NCBI GenBank assembly: GCA_039105265.1
Contig: JAPFFF010000049.1
Coordinates: 1,075,501 to 1,139,500, forward strand
Direction: 5' to 3'
Length of the DNA stretch: 64,000 nucleotides
Source: Tritrichomonas musculus
Taxonomy: Eukaryota; Parabasalia; Tritrichomonadida; Tritrichomonadidae
The translations under genes and the position numbers were made by a program. Below, in pieces: positions 12,318 through 21,816 of the stretch; positions within the stretch are counted from its first letter, which is position 1, and each line of letters begins with the position of its first letter. The notes below the pieces were generated by a model, which saw only the letters and a list, made by a program, of their open reading frames with translations, was not told where the DNA came from and did no database searches.

Positions 12318-12707
12318 ATGACTACAGAAATGAGTTTCAGAGAAATATCTTCTACGAATAGTAAGAGCAAGAATACAACAGAGCCAAGTCTAGAAGAGTT
12401 GTAATCTATAGATGATTTACCATTACTGAAAAGAGCGATTACGGAGTTAACTGCTAAATGCGACCATAAAACCTTTAATACTCAGTTATGTCTTAATCTT
12501 AATGCTAGAAAATACATTACTAGATCCTTAAATGAAGATATACCCTAAAAGAATAAACGATTCACGAAACGCAATGGCAAGCTCTGTAATATATCTTGAA
12601 CAGTACCACGAAAGAATACCAAACCAGAAAAGAGTGATACATATAAATCTAGATATTACGATCCAAATACGAAAGCATTTAAATATATAGATAAACTTTT
12701 CGAATAA
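12318..12707 (+). pseudogene. Decayed 129-codon ORF inside the MULE
   Basis: Starting at ATG 12318 one frame reads as ordinary protein for 129 codons (MTTEMSFREISSTNSK ... DPNTKAFKYIDKLFE) before the terminal TAA at 12705, but with three internal stops: TAA after SLEEL, TAA after NEDIP and TGA after CNIS. The protein-like composition (Lys/Glu/Ser rich, regular codons) ends at the final stop. I recognise no family. It is probably an old gene carried in the transposon. Reassigned stop codons would be the exotic alternative, but no neighbouring gene supports that. Confidence 0.4.
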
Positions 12708-14139
12708 TATACTAGTACTTCAAGAAATTGTGCTAAATACTAAATCGACACGTGAAAAGGTTAGATCTACCTCGATATCTATCCTGTTTAGTAACCTCAA
12801 CGATAAAATGGTTTTTTTCATTAAATATTACTATTATCGAATACATTACTTACATATATCATTTACAGATACATCACATCGAGTACCCTATCAAATACAT
12901 AACAAATTCGTGTTAAGTAATAAATTGACACTGAACACAGATCATACACACATATTTTTGGATAATACTCGATCTATCGAAAACTATGAAATGCATTAAC
13001 AACAATAATATTAACGAATAAATTAGTGAGTACATTATCGAATACATTTACATTAACAAAAACGATCATGAATTAACGAATACATTTGCAATTTCATTTT
13101 CGAATACATTTACGATTACACATTAACAAATACATTAATGAAAAAATTTATGACAGCATTAACCAATACCAACTTAAACCACTTTTAACGAATTTCATAT
13201 GTGACCCCTATACTAGAAAACACTGTTTTCGATCGAAATATTTTTCGTAAATTTTTAATTATTTAGGACAAATATCATCATTTTTGACCTAAACTTTTTC
13301 ATCATTTGGAAGTATTGAAAGATATATTCTATGAGTTTATTCAATGCTGAAAAGTTTACAGCATTTTTGGAATGTACGCCCTTAATAACTTTTTCATGAG
13401 GACATTCCATAAATCCTCTTATTTTAATATTCTATTATTACTTTAGAAAGCTCGCTGATTTTTAAATTGAGTACAGCAGTTTTGGAAATAGATTAGAATT
13501 TTTTGGACACAAAATAGGAACGAACATTTTCTATTCAATTTAATCATACTTAAAAACAGTCTTAAGAGTAGACTTGTTATTCTCCGATTCTCGAGATCGA
13601 TAATTGATTGACTTTTTGATATCGATACATAAATATACACAGTTTCTCGAGATCGATTTCAGAGATCGAGAATTTTTTTCTCAGCTTTTGATATCAGAAT
13701 TTTCAATTAAACTTTTTGATAAAAATATGATCGTATTTTAATCTCAAGTATTTCATAAAAAAAGAATGTATTTTTTGATTTTAAACTTAAAATAAACATC
13801 AATACATTATATTATATGTTTTTAAATATTATAAAATCACAAATACCAATTATAAAAAAAGATAAATCTGTTTGAGATCTCGAGATCTCGGTAATTAATA
13901 TCAAGTTTACAATTATTTTTATATCACATTTCATACCTGATATCTTGATAATCGATAATCTCGATATCAGATTTCTAAACTGATAATCGAGTATCAGATG
14001 TAAAAAAGTGACGTTTTTGATATCGATTCTCAAAATAACTAGTTTACTTAAAAGATAGATTAAAGAAATTTCATAGAGTTTTAAGACATTATAAAATTGA
14101 AAAAGATTGTTAAGATTTAATATTTTTCCTCAACAAAAA
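12708..14139. other. MULE interior with degenerate repeats and palindromes
   Basis: No gene is supported here. From about 12990 to 13180 there are degenerate tandem phrases around ATTAACGAATACATTTAC. From about 13580 to 14035 there is a cluster of palindromic phrases: TTCTCGAGATCGA at 13588 and 13644, GAGATCTCGAGATCTC near 13874, and ATCGATAATCTCGATATC near 13951. The stretch ends where the right satellite arm begins. Confidence 0.5.
13580..14035. repeat. Cluster of CTCGAGATCGAT / GATATCGAT palindromes
   Basis: Within about 450 bp of otherwise AT-rich DNA the phrases TCTCGAGATCGA (twice), GAGATCTCGAGATCTC (once, a 16-bp perfect palindrome), TGATATCGAT, GATAATCGATAATCTCGATATC and GATAATCGAGTATC recur. 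The density of near-identical dyads suggests protein-binding sites or remnants of a short palindromic repeat. They lie beside the inner end of the right satellite arm. Confidence 0.55.
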
Positions 14140-15558
14140 ATTGGCATAGTGAATGAATGACTGTAATTAAATGAATGAATGTAATTGAATGAATGAAAGT
14201 GATGAATGAATGAATGTAATCGAATGAATGAATGTAATTGAATGAATGAAAGTGATGAATGAATGAATGTAATTGAATGAATGAAAGTGATGAATGAATG
14301 AATGAAATTAATTGAATGAATGAAAGTGATGAATGAATGAATGAAATTAATTGAATGAATGAAAGTGATGAATGAATGAATGTAATCGAATGAATGAATG
14401 TAATTGAATGAATGAAAGTGATGAATGAATGAATGTAATCGAATGAATGAATGTAATTGAATGAATGTAATTGAATGAATAAATGTAATCGAATGAATGA
14501 ATGTAATTGATTGAATGAATGTAATCGAATGAATGAATGTAATTGATTGAATGAATGTAATCGAATGAATGAAAGTGATGAATGAATGAAAGTGATGAAT
14601 GAATGAATGTAATTGAATGAATGAAAGTAATTGAATGAATAAATGTAATCGAATGAATGAATGTAATTGAATGAATGAATGTAATCGAATGAATGAAAGT
14701 GATGAATGAATGAATGTAATCAAATGAATGAAAGTGATTGAATGAATGAATGTAATCGAATGAATTAAAGTGATTGAATGAATGAATGTAATTGAATGAA
14801 TGAATGTAATTGAATGAATGAATGTAATTGAATGAATGAATGTAATTGAATGAATGAATGTAATTGAATGAATGAAAGTAATTGAATGAATGAATGTAAT
14901 TGAATGAATAAATGTAATCGAATGAATGAAAGTGATGAATGAATGAATGTAATCGAATGAATGAATGTAATTGAATGAATGAATGTAATTGATTGAATGA
15001 ATGTAATCGAATGAATGAAAGTGATGAATGAATGAAAGTGATGAATGAATGAATGTAATTGAATGAATGAAAGTAATTGAATGAATGAATGTAATTGAAT
15101 GAATGAAAGTAATTGAATGAATGAATGTAATTGAATGAATGAATGTAATCGAATGAATGAATGTAATTGAATGAATGAATGTAATTGAATGAATGAAAGT
15201 GATTGAATGAATGAATGTAATTGAATGAATGAATGTAATTGATTGAATGAAAGTAATCGAATGAATGAAAGTGATTGAATGAATGAATGTAATTGAATGA
15301 ATGAAAGTGATTGAATGAATGAATGTAATTGAATGAATGAATGTAATTGAATGAATGAAAGTGATTGAATGAATGAATGTAATTGAATGAATGAAAGTAA
15401 TCGAATGAATGAAAGTGATTGAATGAATGAAAGTGATTGAATGAATGAAAGTGATTGAATGAATGAAAGTAATCGAATGAATGAAAGTGATTGAATGAAT
15501 GAAAGTAATTGAATGAATGAAAGTGATTGAATGAATGAAAGTGATTGAATGAATGCAT
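14140..15558 (-). repeat. Right 18-bp satellite array (inverted arm)
   Basis: The same 18-bp satellite as on the left, in reverse orientation (AATGAATGAATGTAATTG units with 17-bp variants). From 15558 inward, the order of unit variants matches the left arm from 585 inward for several hundred bases, apart from a two-unit difference, and then the two arms diverge. It is about 1.4 kb long, about one fifth of the left array, so the arms have expanded or contracted independently at their inner parts. Confidence 0.93.
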
Positions 15559-16142
15559 GTAATTGAATGAGTAAAAGTGATTGAATTAAAGCGATTAAAA
15601 GAATGAAAGTATTACCTATTTATAATTGAATATAATTGATTCAAATAGAATTATTAATCAATCACATTCTTCTAAACAAATCAAATCTTCTAAATAATCA
15701 CATTCATACAATTGCATTTTTTATAAATATCGAATTATTATAAACAATCAAGTACATTCAATCATATTAATTGGATATTTTTCATTTGATTATAATATTT
15801 AATCATTTTCATTAAATTACAATAATTTATTTCTAAATATTTTTAAAATGTTAAATTTTCATTAGAAAAAGGCTCAAAGAATTTATAATTTGATGAAAAG
15901 AAAAATAAATGAAAAAGAAGAACGTTTATTATTCGTTTACAATTTTGCAAAATTATTAAGTTTTTAGACATAAAAAAGAAAATAAAGAAACAATACTACT
16001 ATATTTTAAAGTTATGCTATATATAGTGTAGATATAACATATTTTTGTCTCTGTTTTTTGAATAATTTTTTGAATATTCATGAGAATTTTCAAAAATAGA
16101 AAGCGAATTACATAGTATTTGTAGTCATGAATATATGTAAAA
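15559..16142 (-). repeat. Right terminal inverted repeat, unique part
   Basis: Reverse complement of 1-584 with at least one mismatch noticed (TTATAAATAG against TTTTAAATAG). It ends at 16142 only because the left copy is cut off by the window start; the following bases cannot be compared. It is non-coding. Confidence 0.85.
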
Positions 16143-17401
16143 AATGATAAAGAATATTAATTGAAGCAGTAAAACTTGGTACATAAGTAGACCAGTAAAA
16201 AAATTGATTATTCGTAATTAGACATCGATTTGAAAAACTGGGTTTGAGCTCATGTTGCTGAGAAAAATTATGTTAAACTTGTTTTTCTACAATAAACCAG
16301 CGTTAAATACTTTTTTTCGAATGATTCTTGGTGAAATAAATTTTAATATGTCGAGCGAGTTGTTTACTTTTGCATAAAAATACTATCATTTGAACGTTCT
16401 CCTGTAGCTGATTCGAGATATATTTTTTTTTAGATTTTTCCTGTGCACTTGTTGCAAAAGATAAAAAAATTGATAAAAAAAAGTGATACTCATGAAATGT
16501 TTTTCTATTAAAATATGATACTAGAATTTTTTTTTCTATTAAAAAATGATACTTATTTTTTTTTAATTGAAAATTTTGATACTGGCCAGAGAAAAAGTGG
16601 AAATTTTGATATTGTCCCCACTTTTTGAATTTAAATTTTTGTTGTGCTCACAAAGGTACTCAAAGGTGCACAAAAGTACTCTTGTGCGCACAAATGAATT
16701 TCCAAAATTTTCATTAAATTTGATAAATAAAATTTTTTCCTTTAAAATTATAATATTTGTGAAAGAAAATTTTATTAATAAATTGATAGATAAAATTTTT
16801 TATTATTTTTACAAGTTTATGGTTATAATTTATTAAAATTAATTTTTATAAAAAATGTCGGACTTTCTATTTTTCGAACCATGTAACTTTCCACCAAATA
16901 TTTCCATTGAGCTATGACCCCATACAAGAATATTTTTGGATGGTTTATTTTTAAAACTAAATTCTGAATATATTATTTGAGTTATTACAATATATTTCAA
17001 TATTTATTTGGTTTTATATTTATTCAAAATCGAGTTTCCATCTTTGTCTATGCGTGTGTCGTAATGGTTAAACTCCCTACCTAACATCCTAGGTTCGACA
17101 TATATCCGGAACGCATTTTTTCTGAGTTATGAGAAAGAGTGGACTTTGAGTGAAATCTGTGAAAACTTGGATTTGTGGCCAAGTTGTGAGTTGTTCGTTA
17201 ACAATTATTCCGCAAACAAAAAACTTATTGAGTTAAGTTTCCATCTTCCTGATCGAGGCCATTAACTTCCCCTAGTTAACGGACGGCTCCTTTCAATAAG
17301 GATTTCATTTGAAGTAGATCTCTTTTATAAGTAATTCAGAAAAAGGCCTCTCAGGGTTGGTTTTTGCACTTTTGTTTTTATATTTTAATATTTTTATAAA
17401 A
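16143..17401. other. Spacer between the MULE and Polinton A
   Basis: About 1.25 kb with no supported gene. It holds AT-rich runs, a twice-repeated phrase TTTTTCTATTAAAA followed by ATGATACT (near 16500 and 16534), a Gly-tRNA-like stretch near 17053-17100 (listed separately) and a somewhat GC-richer stretch 17240-17310. The outer end of Polinton A, including any terminal inverted repeat, should lie in the right part of this interval, but I could not pair it with a partner. Confidence 0.5.
17050..17112 (+). other. tRNA-like A-box/B-box sequence (degenerate)
   Basis: The string TCGTAATGGTTAA resembles a pol III A box (and the D-arm of Gly-type tRNAs), and CTAGGTTCGACA about 35 bases later resembles a B box/T-arm. 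The T-stem and acceptor stem do not pair, so it is not a working tRNA. It could be a tRNA pseudogene or SINE-like relic. Confidence 0.25.
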
Positions 17402-18712
17402 ATGTATCCAACACTTAATCCCGCAGAAGAAACAACACCTATACCAATTGAATATGCTTACTTTTTAGAAGATGGAGAACAAGACCCAAGCAAACCTAAT
17501 CGATATTACTTTAATTTTCCTCAAGAATGGTGTACTTCGAATAGAGGGGAATCAATTGTAGGCGTAAGAAGTATTTATTTAATGGCTCGAAGAAGAAAAT
17601 TAGAATTTGATTTTAGCATTCGAAAATATTTGAGGAAGGACTTTGATGAAAAGGTAAAGGAAGAAAAGGCAAAGGATAAAAATAAAAAAATAAATAATGA
17701 CGAAATATATGACAAATTACCAAAAAAATCAAAAATAGAATTAACAATCCATGTTATATCTTGGTTATCGACTGATAATGATATGAGAAAAATATTTGAT
17801 GATATAAATGACCAATTAGATAAAGTATTTAATACATATAATGAAGCATTCTTAAAAGATTGTAAAGTAACAGCTGATTCTTGGAATAAAATATTGGAAC
17901 AATATAAAGCTATCACCAAAGAATATATTAATCCATTATTTGGACGTTTCTATTTTGTGAAAGATGTGTTAACATTTCTATTTAATGCCCGAGAAAAGTA
18001 TCAAGAATATAAAACAAAAATCAATAATTGGTTTAAAGAGCATGAAGAAAATATTATTCCGCTCTTTCGCCAAGATAAGATTGATAGAAGCCGAAACGAT
18101 TTTCAAATGGATGGATATTATGATTATGATAAGAAAGCATTTATTGAAACCATTTTTTCACCACAGAACTTAGAAAAGAATACAATTTCCAAACCATCAT
18201 TTATATATATGGCACCAGAGATAACCGATTATGAACCTACACCTACACCAACACCTACACCAAAACCAATACCAGGGGAAAATGATTTTGTCGAATTAGG
18301 TCTATACTATGTTGATTTCAAGATTAATTTTATAGAAAGTAATAGAACAGATTCTAACTATAAGAATACTGATTTTGTTGATTTATTTAATATAGGAGAT
18401 AAACCATACCAAAATAATCCTGATGATTTTAATGATAAATGGTGCAGAAGATTAGATTTTAAAAATATTTGGGATAGACATTCGTGTAAAGTATATTCAT
18501 CAATAGCTGAGCAATCAAATAAATATTATTTAGGCAATAGTCAAATATACTTCAGTCCTATTAAGTACTTCAAACTGAACTCAACTGATCAAAGATTTTG
18601 GATAGAATTATATTCAGGGCGTCATAATAATATTCCTGTTCTGGTACCAAACAATGAATCATTTGTCATTGAAATGCAATTCTTACCATTTAAGAAGATG
18701 CTTTACATTTAA
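17402..18712 (+). CDS. Polinton A protein of unknown function (possible virion protein)
   Basis: A 436-aa protein; the start at ATG 17402 (MYPTLNPAEETTP) is preferred over an upstream TTG. The first part contains FNFPQEWCTSNRGESIVGVR, then a charged helical middle and a short Pro/Thr linker (TPTPTPTPKPIP) at about residues 279-291 in front of a C-terminal beta-rich part ending FVIEMQFLPFKKMLYI. It is the first gene of the element, 11 bp upstream of the integrase and in the same direction. The Pro/Thr linker also occurs in the giant protein at 31519. The ending is in the style of capsid-associated jelly-roll proteins, but I do not recognise a family, so a structural role is only an inference from composition and company. 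Confidence 0.7.
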   Translation: MYPTLNPAEETTPIPIEYAYFLEDGEQDPSKPNRYYFNFPQEWCTSNRGESIVGVRSIYLMARRRKLEFDFSIRKYLRKDFDEKVKEEKAKDKNKKINNDEIYDKLPKKSKIELTIHVISWLSTDNDMRKIFDDINDQLDKVFNTYNEAFLKDCKVTADSWNKILEQYKAITKEYINPLFGRFYFVKDVLTFLFNAREKYQEYKTKINNWFKEHEENIIPLFRQDKIDRSRNDFQMDGYYDYDKKAFIETIFSPQNLEKNTISKPSFIYMAPEITDYEPTPTPTPTPKPIPGENDFVELGLYYVDFKINFIESNRTDSNYKNTDFVDLFNIGDKPYQNNPDDFNDKWCRRLDFKNIWDRHSCKVYSSIAEQSNKYYLGNSQIYFSPIKYFKLNSTDQRFWIELYSGRHNNIPVLVPNNESFVIEMQFLPFKKMLYI

Positions 18713-18723
18713 GACTAATTTAA

Positions 18724-19809
18724 ATGAACAAAAAGCATTTTAAGACAATTAATGAGCTTCATTCTTTTTTTCCTTGGAGATCTGCCTCTAAATTTGTTCC
18801 ACTCGCAAAACGATATGGATTCACAGAAGAAGCCGCATTAGATTATTTAAGGAAGATAGTACATGATGTAAAGGTACCAAAGGCAAAGTTTATGAATATC
18901 TATTCTAAACACTCTGGGGGATATCAAATGGACACATTCATCAATGATAAGACAAAGGATGGTCTCAACTATTTGATGCTAATTAATATTAACACAAGAA
19001 AAGCATATTGTTATCCAATGAAGGGGAAAGGTGCAAAAGAGGTAGCCCAGGCATTAAATAAATTTTTTGAGGACGAGCCAGATGTCTATTCGATAACATC
19101 AGACCAGGATGCTGCTTACTTGTCCAATGATGTATTACAGTTGATGAAGACCAAAAATATTGTTTACACTACTACCGAGGATAATAATCATAATGTACTA
19201 GGTATCATAAATAGGTTCATGAGAACGATTAGAGACATGGTAGGCGAGAACAGGTTCATCAATGAGAAAGAAATGGATAGTTTAATAGATTCATACAACA
19301 ATTCTCCCCACAGGTCATTGGACTATAAGATACCAAACGAGATGACAGAGAAAGATGAAAAAGAATATGTAAAAACCAAGTCGCAAAACAATCCATATGA
19401 CTTTAAACCAAATGATAGAGTTAGAATTATTCAAGCCAAGGAGCCATTTTCGAAGCGCAGGAACAAGGTAAGCAAGGAAGCATATATAGTTGATTCAAAG
19501 GCTGGGAACCAATTTATAATTAAGTCCAAAGATGAGTCAATAGACAAACTCCCTGGTTATAGGTTAATCAAGACACAAAACAAAAATATTGCACAAACAC
19601 TTAAGGGAGGCAAGAGAGGTATTGTGGAGAAGATTATTTCTTATGATACAACAAAGAACAAATATAAAATTAAATACAGCGAAGGAACAGAAGACATCAT
19701 ACCGGCTAAAAATTTACGAGAAGGTGCTCCAACAAAGCTATCTAATCTTGAAGTGGATTACTGGTCAAAGAAGAAAAATATACCCAACAATATAAAGAAA
19801 TGGATTTAA
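18724..19809 (+). CDS. Polinton integrase (retroviral-type, DDE)
   Basis: A 361-aa integrase of the rve superfamily, which would insert the element's DNA into the host genome. It has a short N-terminal helical region, then an RNase H-fold core beginning around residue 66 (YQMDTFIND with Asp 70; SITSDQDAAYLS near 124-135; NRFMRTIRD; YNNSPHRSLDYKIP), then an SH3-like C-terminal region (NDRVRIIQAKEPFSKRRNKV) and a chromo/Tudor-like tail (KYKIKYSEGTEDIIPAKNL). Length and domain order fit Polinton integrases. It lies between the first gene and the packaging ATPase with 11- and 10-bp gaps, all on the plus strand, suggesting co-ordinated expression. Confidence 0.9.
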   Translation: MNKKHFKTINELHSFFPWRSASKFVPLAKRYGFTEEAALDYLRKIVHDVKVPKAKFMNIYSKHSGGYQMDTFINDKTKDGLNYLMLININTRKAYCYPMKGKGAKEVAQALNKFFEDEPDVYSITSDQDAAYLSNDVLQLMKTKNIVYTTTEDNNHNVLGIINRFMRTIRDMVGENRFINEKEMDSLIDSYNNSPHRSLDYKIPNEMTEKDEKEYVKTKSQNNPYDFKPNDRVRIIQAKEPFSKRRNKVSKEAYIVDSKAGNQFIIKSKDESIDKLPGYRLIKTQNKNIAQTLKGGKRGIVEKIISYDTTKNKYKIKYSEGTEDIIPAKNLREGAPTKLSNLEVDYWSKKKNIPNNIKKWI

Positions 19810-19819
19810 CCACAAATAA

Positions 19820-20674
19820 ATGTCTAAACAAATAATGAAAGAAGTGGAATCCTTAATCCAAAAGACAATGAAGAAGAACCAGAAAGAGATAGAGGCAGCA
19901 CTGATGAAACCATTGCATCCTTCCTATCCTTTTAGTACGAATGGAATTATATTTCTTATTGGACGTCCTGGTGCAGGTAAGAGTTATTGGTTGTGGTCTC
20001 ACATACTCATTACTGAACGTCTATTTAAGCACCCGTACTATCAAAAAATAATATTCTGTTCAACAAGTGGCAAAATGGACAAAACGGCTGAGGCAATGAG
20101 TAAAGAGGTAAAGACACCAATAGTATATCTTAATGAAGCCCAATTGATGGATTACCTAAAGAAACATCTAAAGAGAAAAATAAAATATTATGCAATGGTT
20201 AAACATGTATTATCAAAAATGAAGGAAACAAATGAAGAAATGCAAAGACTTATAAACAAGCACTCCCTCCAAGAAATAGATGATAGAATAGTATATATAG
20301 CCAATAAGTTAGTAAAATACCAAACCTCATCTTACCCATATAACACACTAATAATATTGGATGACTGTGCAGGAAGCGATTTGTTAACACATAATAATAC
20401 AGAATTCCTTAGACTATTAACCAAGACAAGACATTATAATATTACCTGCATCATGGCTATTCAGACAATCAGATTCGTACACATAAATGCAAAAAGATTG
20501 GCCACGGATATCATATGCTATAGTGGATACTCAGAAGAAGATTTTACTTCTTTGCTTCAACAAACAAATAACAACCTTAATATCAAGAAGACGGTAAAAG
20601 AATATTTACAGCATAGAGATCTTCATTCAAAATTTATTATGAACATAACCGCCAATAAATATTACTTTGACTGA
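19820..20674 (+). CDS. Genome-packaging ATPase (FtsK/HerA type)
   Basis: A 284-aa P-loop ATPase of the A32/FtsK-HerA family that drives DNA packaging in Polintons, adeno-like and large DNA viruses. Walker A GRPGAGKS is at residues 48-55, Walker B TLIILDDCAGS is near 177, and the sensor-like region KTRHYNITCIMAIQTIRF follows. Length is normal for the family. It is part of the compact plus-strand block integrase-ATPase-small membrane-active protein. A homologue is present in element B at 58216-59130, with the same layout but only moderate similarity. Confidence 0.9.
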   Translation: MSKQIMKEVESLIQKTMKKNQKEIEAALMKPLHPSYPFSTNGIIFLIGRPGAGKSYWLWSHILITERLFKHPYYQKIIFCSTSGKMDKTAEAMSKEVKTPIVYLNEAQLMDYLKKHLKRKIKYYAMVKHVLSKMKETNEEMQRLINKHSLQEIDDRIVYIANKLVKYQTSSYPYNTLIILDDCAGSDLLTHNNTEFLRLLTKTRHYNITCIMAIQTIRFVHINAKRLATDIICYSGYSEEDFTSLLQQTNNNLNIKKTVKEYLQHRDLHSKFIMNITANKYYFD

Positions 20675-20686
20675 TATTAAAAGACA

Positions 20687-21190
20687 ATGGAAGCAGTTTC
20701 TGATACAGGAAGGATTGAACAAAATTCTGGTGGTGGATTTTTTAATCGTGCATGGAATTCGGTAAAATCTGGTGTTGGTAAAGTAGGCAAATTCATTGGT
20801 GATAGTGCAGTTGGTAAAGTTGGTAAATGGGCTTGGAAAAATAAGGCACCAATATTAAATACTATAGGAGGAGCAACACAAGCTTTGGGAACAATAACGG
20901 GTAATCCAGCAGCAATAGGTATAGGTAAAGGATTGACGACAATAGCAAGTGGAATAAGAGAAGGAGAAGTAAAGGCAGCATTAGAAAAGAATATAGCAGA
21001 AAGACAACCTAATCCGTTAGGCAGTAATGTAGCTCAATCATATTTCCCACGCATTTATTATGGAAGGAAGCCAGCTGCTTATAAAATATATCAGAACAGA
21101 AGTAAATATGTGGACGAAGCAGAAGCACATATAGCGAAATTGAATAAAAGAAAGAGAAAGAAATCAAGAAAAACAAAGAAAACTCAATAA
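20687..21190 (+). CDS. Small Gly/Lys-rich protein, adenovirus pVI-like
   Basis: A 167-aa protein with an amphipathic stretch rich in Gly, Trp, Val and Lys (GGFFNRAWNSVKSGVGKVGK, then SAVGKVGKWAWKNK), a hydrophobic Gly/Ala/Ile helix (about 62-95, GGATQALGTITGNPAAIGIG) and a strongly basic C-terminus (KLNKRKRKKSRK). The N-terminal composition and the W-N-S-x-K-S-G pattern resemble the membrane-lytic part of adenovirus protein VI, and small pVI-like proteins have been proposed in Polintons and virophages. The similarity is of pattern, not proven homology. It sits right after the packaging ATPase, and a virion-internal role fits the neighbours. Confidence 0.6.
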   Translation: MEAVSDTGRIEQNSGGGFFNRAWNSVKSGVGKVGKFIGDSAVGKVGKWAWKNKAPILNTIGGATQALGTITGNPAAIGIGKGLTTIASGIREGEVKAALEKNIAERQPNPLGSNVAQSYFPRIYYGRKPAAYKIYQNRSKYVDEAEAHIAKLNKRKRKKSRKTKKTQ

Positions 21191-21221
21191 AACTCAATAA
21201 AATGATTTTTTTATCAATTAA

Positions 21222-21785
21222 ATGTCTAAGCATTTGACAGGATCAAAAAGATTACAAGTAATACAGAACTGGCTTAATGGTCGTGAGGACCCTGATTGGG
21301 ATGTGCTTCCTACCAAAAAAGAAAACAAATATATAGTAAAAAGAAGAGAGCAACCATTAACAAAACCACCACCTGAACCATTAACTAAAACAGAAACGAT
21401 TGAAGAAAAAGTTGTTGGTCAGAATTCCGACCCACCTGAGGAAATACCAAAACCCAAAAAACCAATAATAGAAGAACAACCAAAACAAGTATATGATCCA
21501 ACAATAAATATAGAAATACTAAACCAATTAAAGCTATTGGGTGAAGAGTTTAAAAACGAAAGGGCTAAGAAAGAACAGAAGAAAATGATAAAAGATGTAA
21601 TACAAAAACAAATGAGAAAACCATATTATCCACAGTATACTCAGCCACAATACATAAACGCCTTGAGCCAAGAAGTCCAAGAACCAAATCAAATAGAAGA
21701 CGAATCAGAAGAGGAACCAATACCAGTAATCCCACCTCAACCTATTCGTAGAAGGCGAAATAATATTTTCTCTGATATGATTTAA
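21222..21785 (+). CDS. Pro/Glu/Lys-rich hypothetical protein
   Basis: A 187-aa hydrophilic protein: a short N-terminal helix (SKRLQVIQNWLNGREDPDWD), a Pro-rich low-complexity centre (KPPPEPLTKTE, KPKKPIIEEQPKQ), a likely coiled coil near residues 94-130, a Tyr/Pro/Gln patch (YYPQYTQPQYI) and an acidic tail followed by a basic patch IRRRRN. No family recognised. It lies between the pVI-like gene and the capsid gene, so a scaffold or virion role is plausible but unproven. Confidence 0.6.
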   Translation: MSKHLTGSKRLQVIQNWLNGREDPDWDVLPTKKENKYIVKRREQPLTKPPPEPLTKTETIEEKVVGQNSDPPEEIPKPKKPIIEEQPKQVYDPTINIEILNQLKLLGEEFKNERAKKEQKKMIKDVIQKQMRKPYYPQYTQPQYINALSQEVQEPNQIEDESEEEPIPVIPPQPIRRRRNNIFSDMI

Positions 21786-21816
21786 TTTGCTTTTGTTATT
21801 TTTCTCAAAAGAAAAT

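Larger units (their letters stand above)
1..16142. mobile_element. Giant MULE DNA transposon with satellite-bearing inverted ends
   Basis: The first bases of the window reappear reverse-complemented ending at 16142. In the stretches compared, the two ends match almost perfectly through about 540 bp of unique sequence and on into an 18-bp satellite array; I saw one mismatch near 524/15620 and one 36-bp indel in the array. Between the arms lies a Mutator-like transposase, which names the family. The left arm is cut by the window edge, so the inverted repeat may extend further, and the 8-11 bp target duplication expected of MULEs cannot be checked here. The near identity of the ends suggests recent mobility or recent arm homogenisation. 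The 16-kb size, ankyrin cargo and satellite arms are unusual for a MULE. The sequence after 16142 does not continue the repeat within the visible bases. Confidence 0.8.

Noticed and set aside
12318-12707. Use of reassigned stop codons (TAA/TGA read as amino acids)
   Set aside because: All other genes in the window end normally at TAA, TGA or TAG and contain no internal stops, so decay is the simpler explanation.
12730-12999. An 89-codon open frame in the MULE interior
   Set aside because: Composition is that of AT-rich non-coding DNA, it opens on a weak start, and it runs into degenerate repeats.
13443-14033. Two minus-strand frames across the palindrome cluster
   Set aside because: They simply read through palindromic AT-rich repeats and show no protein-like features.
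16567-16836. An 89-codon frame between the MULE and element A
   Set aside because: Low-complexity Ile/Phe/Lys content expected from AT-rich DNA, no domain, no neighbour support.
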